DNA from: Clostridiales bacterium
GTDB taxonomy: Bacteria; Bacillota_A; Clostridia; Oscillospirales; Oscillospiraceae
DNA length: 6,665 nucleotides
Direction of reading: 5' to 3'
Assembly: GCA_019410105.1 (NCBI GenBank)
Contig: DXTB01000047.1
Coordinates: forward strand, 1-6,665
Part shown: one piece after another, positions 1 through 5,074 of the stretch
Layout: every line of letters begins with the position of its first letter
Numbering within the stretch: position 1 is the stretch's first letter
Notes under the pieces: model-generated
Databases searched by the model: none
The model's input: the letters and a program-made list of their open reading frames with translations, nothing else
Told to the model about the DNA's origin: nothing
Program-made: the position numbers and the translations under genes

Positions 1-426
1 CATCTGAAACACATTCTCGAAACCAAGCGCAGGGGGCAATGCGATACACACCACCACAGCCGCTACTATGACAACGCGTCGAAAAAAGTGGCGTTTTGGC
101 CTTCTTTGGGGCCGGTACTCTGTCTGAGAGGGGGCTGGTTCTGATGGGGCTGTTCCGGGGTTCTCTGCCGGGTAGAGGGACAGGTCCTCCCCCTCCGGGG
201 TATTATAGTACTGCTGAAACTCCTCCCATGCCTGCTCGGGGTCGGGTAGAAGCCCTGTCGGATGTCTCTCTTCTCTCTCTAAGACCACCTCCACAATTGC
301 GTCTATATAAGCTTTGTCCTCGGGCGTTTCTGCGGGCGCCGGCGCAGCGGCCAGCAGCTCCAGCAGCTTTTGGGTGCTCAGGCGGCTTAGATAGGCGTAG
401 TTCTGATTTTTGCTCGGGCTTGCCAT
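1..426 (-). CDS. Probable membrane-bound anti-sigma factor, partial (3' end off the left edge)
   Basis: The frame opens at ATG 426-424 after a GAAGGGGG ribosome binding site and stays open for 142 codons to the window edge, so the C-terminal part is missing. The visible protein starts MASPSKNQNYAYLSRLSTQK. It has a mostly polar N-terminal half with a helical LLELLAA stretch and PEDKAYIDAIVEVVLERE (about residues 35-52), then a Pro/Glu-rich linker. A strongly basic stretch follows (residues 105-117, including RRPKRHFFRR), and then a hydrophobic segment at about 118-135 (VVIVAAVVVCIALPPALG). This is the topology of a single-pass protein with its N-terminus in the cytoplasm and C-terminus outside. 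It lies 58 bases downstream of an ECF-like sigma factor, the usual place for the cognate anti-sigma factor. No zinc-binding HXXXCXXC motif is visible, so it is not the classical ZAS type. The role is inferred from position and topology; the protein could also be another membrane sensor. Confidence 0.72.
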   Translation of the reverse strand, partial: MASPSKNQNYAYLSRLSTQKLLELLAAAPAPAETPEDKAYIDAIVEVVLEREERHPTGLLPDPEQAWEEFQQYYNTPEGEDLSLYPAENPGTAPSEPAPSQTEYRPQRRPKRHFFRRVVIVAAVVVCIALPPALGFENVFQM

Positions 427-484
427 TCGATTGCGCCCCCTTCAATAATTTATATGTAGACAGCATCCTGTTTTTGGACAGGTC

Positions 485-994
485 TCAAAAAAATCGCTCC
501 GGGTGCTCCTCTATGGCGCGGCGGAGCTTTTTCTGCGTCCGCTCCACGCGCTTGTAACAGGCCCATAGGGAAATGCCAGCCGCCTTCGCCGCATCCACAT
601 AGGCCCAACCATCCAGGGTCACTCTTCGGAACAGGGTAAAATCCTCCTCGGAGACGACATCCAGACACAACTGCACCAATTCGCGGTCGCTGTCGTCCCA
701 TTCTGACGGTTCGCTCTCCGGCAGAAGCACTTCCAGCGGAAGAAAGGTCCGTTTCTGGCGGGCCTGCTCCCGCAGCATGTTCTTCGCCACCAGCCCCGCC
801 GTTTTCCGCAGCCATCCGGCGGGATTTGGGCTGCTCATCATCTCCTCCGGCTTCTGGCACGCAATCCGCGCCGCTTCCTGAATGGCAACCTGTGCCGAGG
901 GCATGTCCTTTAATATGGGGTAGAGCTCGAGGAGCATCCGCTTAAAATTCGCGTGGTAGATTTCCTCCAGGAATTTCCCCTGTTCCTCATTCAT
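485..994 (-). CDS. ECF-like RNA polymerase sigma factor
   Basis: This 169-residue protein would direct core RNA polymerase to a specific promoter set. The N-terminal part (about 8-78: FLEEIYHANFKRMLLELYP ... WLRKTAGLVAKNMLREQAR) has the layout of sigma region 2. The usual acidic DLVQE core is replaced by AQVAIQEA, so it is divergent. After an acidic linker (90-105), region 4 is clear: LVQLCLDVVSEEDFTLFRRV, then the helix-turn-helix YVDAAKAAGISLWACYKRVE (132-151) and the closing TQKKLRRAIEE. Length is normal for an ECF-type factor. The ATG follows GAGGGGGG with eight bases between. The gene sits between an XRE regulator (73 bases upstream) and a putative membrane anti-sigma factor (58 bases downstream), consistent with a signal-responsive transcription cassette. 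The stimulus and regulon cannot be read here. A phage-type sigma-like HTH protein is a less likely alternative. Confidence 0.82.
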   Translation of the reverse strand: MNEEQGKFLEEIYHANFKRMLLELYPILKDMPSAQVAIQEAARIACQKPEEMMSSPNPAGWLRKTAGLVAKNMLREQARQKRTFLPLEVLLPESEPSEWDDSDRELVQLCLDVVSEEDFTLFRRVTLDGWAYVDAAKAAGISLWACYKRVERTQKKLRRAIEEHPERFF

Positions 995-1029
995 GTATCA
1001 TTCCCCCCTCGCCTGTTCTCTCTCTCTTT

Positions 1030-1038
1030 ATTTTATCA
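1030..1038 (-). promoter_or_regulatory. Possible internal extended -10 promoter for the sigma gene
   Basis: On the minus strand, TGATAAAAT fits an extended -10 element (TGnTATAAT, one mismatch in the hexamer) about 35 bases before the sigma factor start. No convincing -35 hexamer is seen at the usual spacing. It would let the sigma and anti-sigma genes be transcribed apart from the XRE gene. This is tentative. Confidence 0.3.
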
Positions 1039-1067
1039 CAGGTGCTCCGGCTTTTCTTCCCTGCATT

Positions 1068-1316
1068 TTACCGGCTGTCTGGCAGGCCCTGAAAAAACTC
1101 CTCATAAGAAACGCCGTAAATCTGCTTCAAAGCGATCAGGACGCTGACCCGGATACTGTAGCGGCCCAGTTCCATCTGGGAGATGATTTCCCGGCTGACA
1201 GGGAGGCCCATGACCTGGAGCTTTACCGCGACCTGCTCCTGGGACAGTCCGGCCTGCTTGCGCAGGCGATGCAGGTTTTTGCCAATTGAGATATCCTGCT
1301 TAATTTTCTCTGACAT
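1068..1316 (-). CDS. XRE-family helix-turn-helix transcriptional regulator
   Basis: This 82-residue protein is almost entirely an HTH_3/XRE domain. IGKNLHRLRKQAGLSQEQVA (11-30) gives helices 1 and 2. LPVSREIISQMELGRYSIRV (38-57) covers the recognition helix and the typical QxExG turn, and VSVLIALKQIYGVSYEEFF (58-76) gives the last two helices. Such proteins bind operator DNA as dimers and often repress their own operon. The start is set by a near-ideal AAGGAGG site four to five bases before ATG 1316. No sensor or oligomerisation domain is attached. It is the first gene of the three-gene minus-strand cassette with the sigma factor and its probable anti-sigma factor. Two palindromes lie between it and its promoter, so autoregulation is likely but inferred. 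Confidence 0.88.
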   Translation of the reverse strand: MSEKIKQDISIGKNLHRLRKQAGLSQEQVAVKLQVMGLPVSREIISQMELGRYSIRVSVLIALKQIYGVSYEEFFQGLPDSR

Positions 1317-1340
1317 GAAGACCTCCTTAAAATCAAGCCT

Positions 1341-1356
1341 GGAACCTATGGATTCC
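1341..1356. promoter_or_regulatory. Imperfect palindrome in the XRE leader (operator candidate)
   Basis: GGAACCTATGGATTCC has arms GGAACC and GATTCC (five of six paired) around TATG. An outer AAAATCAA (1329-1336) and TTGATTTT (1359-1366) extend it, slightly off centre. It lies 14 bases upstream of the XRE ribosome binding site. It shares the GGAA-N8-TTCC plan with the palindrome at 1390-1405. It could be an operator or a leader hairpin. Confidence 0.4.
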
Positions 1357-1389
1357 GTTTGATTTTACCTTGGTATTTGCGCCAGATAC

Positions 1390-1405
1390 GGAATGTATTC
1401 ATTCC
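1390..1405. promoter_or_regulatory. Perfect palindrome overlapping the XRE-operon promoter
   Basis: GGAATG-TATT-CATTCC is a perfect 6+6 inverted repeat. It lies exactly across the spacer and -10 region of the minus-strand promoter at 1392-1418, where a bound dimer would block RNA polymerase. The XRE protein encoded just downstream is the obvious candidate binder; this is inference. Confidence 0.45.
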
Positions 1406-1418
1406 AAACGGCTGTCAA
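1392..1418 (-). promoter_or_regulatory. Putative promoter of the XRE-sigma-anti-sigma operon
   Basis: A perfect -35 hexamer TTGACA lies at 1418-1413 on the minus strand. The best -10 is TACATT at 1397-1392, four of six with a short 15-base spacer, so the promoter may be weak or need help. It lies about 75 bases upstream of the XRE start. Confidence 0.42.
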
Positions 1419-1574
1419 AGAAAAAAAGTATCCTATTCCGTGGATATTGTCGACTTCCTTGGAAATTAACCCCACAAAAAAGCAGATTCCTCTCCCATCT
1501 TTCAATCATTTGTCCAATTTCCCTCTTTTGCGTACATATAGTTTTTGGAAAGCCTATCGGAGGTCAAGCAGCGG

Positions 1575-1652
1575 ATGCGCTCCATCCACCAGAGGGTCGC
1601 TTGCGGCTCGGTCCACACCAGTCATGGACGCTCCCTTACATCTACTTTTTGA
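1575..1652 (+). CDS. Possible 25-codon leader ORF
   Basis: ATG 1575 follows GGAGGT (1559-1564) by ten bases and reads MRSIHQRVACGSVHTSHGRS plus five more residues to TGA at 1650-1652. The stop is 17 bases before the Spo0A-like start. The peptide is Ser/His-rich and matches nothing I recognise. It could be a leader peptide or chance. Confidence 0.2.
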   Translation: MRSIHQRVACGSVHTSHGRSLTSTF

Positions 1653-1669
1653 AAAAAGGAGTCTGTCCT

Positions 1670-2044
1670 ATGACAAATTTCACCCTGTCACCTACTTTTG
1701 ACGCGGCAAATGCCTCTCAAAAGGCAGAGCTGCTCCTGCGCCGGCTGGGCGTGCGCAGAAACCTGGTCGGATTTGACTACACCGTATACATGTCTGTGCA
1801 GGTGGCGGCCAATCCCAGCTCCCTCCAGTTGATCACCAAGCGTCTCTACCGGGAAACCGCCAAGCAGTTCCATACCACCTCAATCGCGGTGGAGCGCGCT
1901 GTCCGCACCGTAATCGGGGACTGCTGGAAACTTGAGGACCACAGCCTTCTGGATACCCTGGCCGGACGGCACCTGACCCGCAGTCCCTCCAACAGCGTAT
2001 TCATTGACCTGGTGGCCGGATACCTCCGGTATCCGCTGAGCTGA
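1670..2044 (+). CDS. Stand-alone Spo0A C-terminal (effector) domain protein
   Basis: This 124-residue protein corresponds to the whole DNA-binding domain of the sporulation master regulator Spo0A, without the N-terminal phosphoacceptor receiver. Family landmarks appear in order: LLLRRLGVRRNLVGFDYTVY (21-40) matches the Spo0A IGVPAHIKGY entry helix; VQVAANPSSLQLITKRLYRE (43-62) matches the LLGSITKVLYP region; AKQFHTTSIAVERAVRTVIG (64-83) is the helix-turn-helix with conserved TT and VERAxR; and SPSNSVFIDLVAGYLR (105-120) matches the C-terminal PTNSEFIAMVADKLR. The in-frame opening extends further upstream, but ATG 1670 is chosen because it follows AAAAGGAG at good distance and the homology begins there. 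It should bind 0A-box-like DNA with no phosphorylation switch, acting constitutively or competing with real Spo0A; that role is inferred. It converges on the broken sigK gene. Confidence 0.85.
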   Translation: MTNFTLSPTFDAANASQKAELLLRRLGVRRNLVGFDYTVYMSVQVAANPSSLQLITKRLYRETAKQFHTTSIAVERAVRTVIGDCWKLEDHSLLDTLAGRHLTRSPSNSVFIDLVAGYLRYPLS

Positions 2045-2844
2045 CTGTACCACTGGTGTTGATGTCGGCCGCACGTCCGGCACTCCGGGCCTCCCTCCGA
2101 GAAGCTGGCTTTTCCCGCTCTGACACCGCAGTGAGGGTGGCGTCTCCGTCCGGGCCGTCCCGGCCCCCGGAGACATCCCCCTCCGCGCTTGCAATAGCCG
2201 CGGCGCGATACATAGGAGCGGGAGATGCCGCACTGGGCCGCGATCTCCCGCTGGGTCAGGGGCGGGCGGGCATTCAGGCCGTACCGGAGGGTGATGATCA
2301 TGGCCTCCCGCTCGTCCAGGCATCGCTTGACGCACCGGCGCACCTTGGCGCAGGAGTCACGGGCATCCAGCTCCTCCAGCATATTGTCGTCCACGCTGAT
2401 GGTGTCCATCAGCGACAGGGAGTTGCCGTCCCCATCCCCGTCAATGGAATCCGACAGGGAGACCTCCCCCTGCAGCTTCCGCTGGGCGCGGAAGTGCATC
2501 AGGATCTCGTTTTCGATACAGCGGGAGGCATAGGTGGCCAGGCGCACGTTCTTGTCCGGCTTGAAGGTACTGATCCCCTTGATCAGTCCGATGGTGCCGA
2601 TGGAGATCAGATCGTCCTGATCCCCGTTGGGTGTATAGTACTTTTTCATGATGTGCGCCACCAGGCGCAGGTTGTGCTCGATGAGGATGTTCCGGGCCTC
2701 CAGATCACCCTGCGCCATCCGCTCCAGGTACATCCGCTCCTCCTCCGCTTTCAGCGGACGGGGGAAGGAGCCGCTTCCCCCGCCGGAGAGGCGCAGGGTG
2801 AAGAACAGGCTGTTGAGCATCAGCAAAATCCACGCAGTGAACAT
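1846..2844 (-). CDS. sigK: SigK-type sporulation sigma factor with lost or shifted C-terminus
   Basis: Sigma-K directs late mother-cell transcription in sporulation. ATG 2844 follows GGAGGTG by six bases. Residues 1-20 are a hydrophobic pro-sequence like that of pro-sigma-K. SFPRPLKAEEE (26-36), ARNILIEHNLRLVAHIMKKY (50-69), DDLISIGTIGLIKGISTF (77-94) and LATYASRCIENEILMHFRA (102-120) are near-canonical SigK/SigE region 2. DEREAMIITLRYGL (177-190) and TQREIAAQCGISRSYVSR (197-214) are region 4. Homology stops at R214 (base 2203). The family's IEKxAL... ending (roughly 25 more residues) is missing, and the frame continues as 118 Arg/Gly/Cys-rich residues to a stop at 1846, antisense to the Spo0A-like gene for 199 bases. 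The last part of region 4.2, which contacts the -35 element, is therefore absent. The protein is probably non-functional as read, unless the 3' part is restored by recombination or the frame by an indel. Homologous part: 2203-2844. Confidence 0.83.
   Translation of the reverse strand: MFTAWILLMLNSLFFTLRLSGGGSGSFPRPLKAEEERMYLERMAQGDLEARNILIEHNLRLVAHIMKKYYTPNGDQDDLISIGTIGLIKGISTFKPDKNVRLATYASRCIENEILMHFRAQRKLQGEVSLSDSIDGDGDGNSLSLMDTISVDDNMLEELDARDSCAKVRRCVKRCLDEREAMIITLRYGLNARPPLTQREIAAQCGISRSYVSRRGYCKRGGGCLRGPGRPGRRRHPHCGVRAGKASFSEGGPECRTCGRHQHQWYSQLSGYRRYPATRSMNTLLEGLRVRCRPARVSRRLWSSSFQQSPITVRTARSTAIEVVWNCLAVSR
2045..2202. other. Non-homologous tract between the sigK break and the Spo0A-like gene
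   Basis: These 158 bases separate the last recognisable SigK codon from the end of the Spo0A-like gene. No frame gives the SigK ending. The minus frame shifted by one from sigK (from about 2213 to a stop at 2001) has purine-first, GC-ending codons and reads RAAAIASAEGDVSGG, which looks more like coding sequence than the frame in register. It could be the original sigK tail after a frameshift, or foreign DNA. No terminator is seen. Confidence 0.4.
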
Positions 2845-2881
2845 TTGTCACACCTCCATAGTTCCACTCTATTCCGCCCGC

Positions 2882-2891
2882 GTCTGTCCCT
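2882..2891 (-). promoter_or_regulatory. SpoIIID-like site upstream of sigK
   Basis: The minus strand reads AGGGACAGAC, nine of ten positions of the SpoIIID motif WWRRACARNY as I recall it. It starts about 38 bases before the sigK ATG. In Bacillus subtilis sigK needs SigE and SpoIIID. No clear SigE promoter hexamers were found, so this is only suggestive. Confidence 0.25.
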
Positions 2892-2965
2892 ATGTCAACG
2901 ATCCTGTTCCATGCGGGCTTCCCCTGCGGAACGTGAACGAAATTGACGGTTTTTCCCCCATTGCT

Positions 2966-2983
2966 TTTAGTAGAACTGCTAAA
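2966..2983. promoter_or_regulatory. Inverted repeat upstream of the transporter promoter
   Basis: TTTAGTAG-AA-CTGCTAAA pairs seven of eight positions, centred about 34 bases upstream of the -35 hexamer. The size and position suit a dimeric regulator, but no known regulator motif is recognised. Confidence 0.33.
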
Positions 2984-3007
2984 TTTTTAAAAATCGCTCC
3001 CTCTATA

Positions 3008-3036
3008 TTTACGAACCGCTGCCAGAAGGCTATAAT
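3008..3036 (+). promoter_or_regulatory. Promoter of the Na/Pi cotransporter gene
   Basis: TTTACG (3008-3013, four of six) and a perfect TATAAT (3031-3036) are separated by 17 bases. This predicts a start near 3043 and a leader of about 60 bases. It is a SigA-type promoter. No convincing Pho-box repeats overlap it. Confidence 0.6.
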
Positions 3037-3058
3037 TTATCGTGGTCGGAAATGAGCA

Positions 3059-3075
3059 AAATTTTTCGAAAATTT
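3059..3075 (+). promoter_or_regulatory. Short AT-only inverted repeat in the transporter leader
   Basis: AAATTTT-TCG-AAAATTT is a perfect 7+7 inverted repeat with a three-base loop, between the promoter and the ribosome binding site GGGGGAG. It could be an operator or a weak leader hairpin. It lacks the GC stem of a terminator. Confidence 0.3.
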
Positions 3076-3104
3076 GACCGCGGAGTCAGATTTGGGGGAG
3101 CATT

Positions 3105-4895
3105 GTGGATATTGCGAATATAGTCGCCATGTTTGGCGCCATCGCCACGTTCCTGTTTGGTATGTCCACCATGACGGACGGCCTGGAGAAGCTCTCCAGC
3201 GGCCGGCTGGAGCATATCCTGGAGCGTCTTACCAGCAACGTATTCAAGGGGGTCCTTCTGGGGGCCGTCGTCACCGGGCTGATCCAGAGCTCCGCCGCCA
3301 CCACCGTCATGTGCGTCGGTTTCGTCAACGCGGGCATCATGAAGCTGGAGCAGACGGTGGGCATCATCATGGGCGCCAATATCGGCACCACCGTCACCGC
3401 GCAGTTGCTGCGCCTGGGTGATATCGACGCGGACAACATCGTGATGATGTTCCTGCAGCCCTCCTTCCTGGGGCCCATTCTGGCGGTTGTGGGCATCATC
3501 TTCTACATGTTCATCAAGGGCGGGCACAAGCGCATTGTGGGCCAGATCGTGCTGGGCCTGGGCCTGCTGTTCATCGGCATGAACACCATGTCCTCCGCCG
3601 TGGAGCCACTGAAGGATCTGCCGGAGTTCCAGTCGGTGTTTACCGCCTTCTCCAATCCCCTTCTGGGCGTAGCCGTGGGAGCGGCGGTCACCGCCCTGCT
3701 CCAGAGCTCCTCCGCCTCTATGGGCATACTCCAGGCCATCAGCACCACCGGCGTGGTTTCCTTCAACATCGCCATGCCGCTGATTATGGGCCAGAACATC
3801 GGCACCTGCATCACCGCGCTCATCTCGTCGGTGGGCGCTTCCAAAAATGCCAAGCGGACCGCCATGATTCACCTCTTTTTCAACATCATCGGCTCGGTCT
3901 TTTTTCTGGTGGTTCTGTACGCGGGCAACGCCCTGTTCCGCTTTCCGTTCTGGGAAAACACCATGGACATGGGCTCTATCGCCAACCTCCACCTGGCGTT
4001 CAACATCGCCTGTACTGCCCTGCTTCTTCCCTTCCACCGCCAGCTCGTCAAGCTGGTCAAGGCGGTGGTGCCCGGCGACGCGGAGGAGCGGGAGCTGTCC
4101 GTGCTGGACGACCGTTTCCTGTCCTCCCCCTCCCTGGCGCTGGAGCGGGCCCACGATGCGGTGGTGCAGATGAGCGAGTTCGCCCGGGACAACTACCGGC
4201 TGGCTGTGGAGCTCATCTGGAAATTTGACGCCAAGAAGCTGGAGCGGCTCAACGAAACCGAGGTGGCGCTGGACAAGCTGGAGGGTCTGCTGGACAACTA
4301 TCTGGTCAAGCTCACCGACCGGGCGCTGACCGCCGAGGAGAGCACCCGGGTGTCCGAGCTGCTGCACACCCTGTCCGACTTTGAGCGCATCGGCGATTAC
4401 GCCGTCAACGTCTCGGAGAGTGCGGTCGTCCTCCACGACCGGAACATTACCTTCTCCCCCCAGGCCCGGGCCGAGCTTGAGAGGCTCACCGCGGCGGTGG
4501 GAGAGACGCTGGACAAGACGGTAGCCTGCTACCAGAGCCGCCAGCGCACCCTGGCTGTCCAGGTGGAGCCGCTGGAGGAGGTTGTAGATCTGATCGCCGC
4601 CACCCTGAAAAACCGCCATGTGGAGCGCCTTAAGGCCGGTGAGTGCACCATCGAGCTGGGCACCCAGTTCCTGGAGCTGCTGATCAATCTGGAGCGCATG
4701 TCCGACCACTGTTCCAACGTGGCTCTGCACATCCTGCGCCAGACCTCCTCGCCCGACGACAAGGTGCGCATCGACTCCCACGCCTATATGCACGAGCTGC
4801 ATCACGGCGGTTTCAACCAGGAGTTTGACGACCTCTTTCAGGAGTACCGGACAAAATACTTCCAGCCCATTGCCGGGGACCCGGAGCGCGTTTGA
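3105..4895 (+). CDS. Na/Pi cotransporter family protein with PhoU-like C-terminal domain
   Basis: This 596-residue membrane protein belongs to the Na/Pi-cotransporter (NptA/YjbB-like) family, which moves phosphate with sodium. The membrane half (about 1-310) carries the family's two inverted repeats. Each has a QSS motif and a glycine-rich partner: GLIQSSAATTVM (58-69) with GANIGTTVTA (90-99), and LLQSSSASMG (198-207) with GQNIGTCITA (229-238). Residues 340 to about 550 are helical and soluble and contain PhoU signatures LSDFERIGDYAVNV (423-436) and INLERMSDHCSNVA (527-540). The start is GTG 3105, four bases after GGGGGAG; the next in-frame ATG (3129) has no ribosome binding site and would cut the first helix. 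The PhoU part probably senses or regulates phosphate flux; import or export cannot be told from sequence. It is transcribed alone from its own promoter and ends at a strong terminator. Confidence 0.93.
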   Translation: MDIANIVAMFGAIATFLFGMSTMTDGLEKLSSGRLEHILERLTSNVFKGVLLGAVVTGLIQSSAATTVMCVGFVNAGIMKLEQTVGIIMGANIGTTVTAQLLRLGDIDADNIVMMFLQPSFLGPILAVVGIIFYMFIKGGHKRIVGQIVLGLGLLFIGMNTMSSAVEPLKDLPEFQSVFTAFSNPLLGVAVGAAVTALLQSSSASMGILQAISTTGVVSFNIAMPLIMGQNIGTCITALISSVGASKNAKRTAMIHLFFNIIGSVFFLVVLYAGNALFRFPFWENTMDMGSIANLHLAFNIACTALLLPFHRQLVKLVKAVVPGDAEERELSVLDDRFLSSPSLALERAHDAVVQMSEFARDNYRLAVELIWKFDAKKLERLNETEVALDKLEGLLDNYLVKLTDRALTAEESTRVSELLHTLSDFERIGDYAVNVSESAVVLHDRNITFSPQARAELERLTAAVGETLDKTVACYQSRQRTLAVQVEPLEEVVDLIAATLKNRHVERLKAGECTIELGTQFLELLINLERMSDHCSNVALHILRQTSSPDDKVRIDSHAYMHELHHGGFNQEFDDLFQEYRTKYFQPIAGDPERV

Positions 4896-4897
4896 TA

Positions 4898-4937
4898 AAA
4901 AAGTACCCCCTGCCGCATGCGGCAGGGGGTACTTTTT
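4898..4937. terminator. Bidirectional intrinsic terminator (perfect 40-base palindrome)
   Basis: The left arm AAAAAGTACCCCCTGCCGCA is mirrored without mismatch by the right arm, centred between 4917 and 4918. A GC-rich stem is flanked by five As and five Ts. It begins three bases after the transporter stop codon. Because it is symmetrical, it can also end minus-strand transcription from the hydrolase gene. Confidence 0.93.
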
Positions 4938-5074
4938 GCTATTCATAAGCATAGCAAAGTTGGCCATGCGCCGCTTACCGCGGCACGGCCATGCGATTAC
5001 GGGACGGCCCGCATGCGCAAACACTTCATGCACCTGAGCTTTTGCATTTTTTCGTGGTGCGCCCTGTTGGAGTG
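4938..5074. other. Intergenic spacer with short repeats
   Basis: This spacer lies between the terminator and the hydrolase stop. It contains GGCCATGCG twice in direct orientation (4962-4970 and 4987-4995). These flank a hairpin with arms GCCGC and GCGGC around GGTAA on the minus strand. A further GCATGCGC follows at 5011. No gene or promoter is supported. It may be a dispersed intergenic repeat, which only a genome search can show. Confidence 0.35.

Larger units (their letters stand above)
1317..1669. other. Divergent intergenic region between the XRE operon and the Spo0A-like gene
   Basis: These 353 bases are clearly AT-richer (about 1320-1560) than the neighbouring genes. They contain the minus-strand promoter, two GGAA-N8-TTCC palindromes, a plus-strand TATAGT (1537-1542) usable as a -10 but with no good -35, and three sequences resembling the Spo0A box: TGTCAAA at 1413, TGTCGAC at 1448 and TTTGTCCAA at 1509. 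A GC-rich tract at about 1560-1640 holds a 25-codon ORF. Confidence 0.5.
2845..3104. other. AT-rich divergent region between sigK and the phosphate transporter gene
   Basis: This 260-base region serves both divergent genes. It holds the SpoIIID-like site near sigK, an 8+8 inverted repeat at 2966-2983, a housekeeping-type promoter at 3008-3036, and an AT-only 7+7 inverted repeat at 3059-3075 in the transporter leader. No gene is seen. Confidence 0.5.

Noticed and set aside
1339..1350. The 12-mer CTGGAACCTATG, which recurs at 6200-6211, both near the start of a minus-strand gene
   Set aside because: A 12-base repeat is expected by chance once or more in a window of this size, and only the first copy is part of a palindrome.
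1..2844. A complete mobile element containing the left-hand genes
   Set aside because: No recombinase, transposase, terminal repeats or attachment-site duplication is visible; only the sigK break hints at an element edge.
2870..2898. A TTGACA (2898-2893, minus strand) as a SigA promoter for sigK
   Set aside because: No acceptable -10 lies 16-18 bases away (GGAATA/GAATAG), and sigK is normally read from a SigE-type promoter.
2056..2946. A 296-codon plus-strand frame over sigK
   Set aside because: It is the shadow of the strongly conserved sigK coding strand and has no recognisable domain.
3030..5033. A 667-codon open frame on the minus strand, antisense to the phosphate transporter
   Set aside because: It is rich in His, Gln and Gly with no domain. 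It mirrors a clearly conserved transporter gene with high third-position GC, and it would run across the terminator palindrome.
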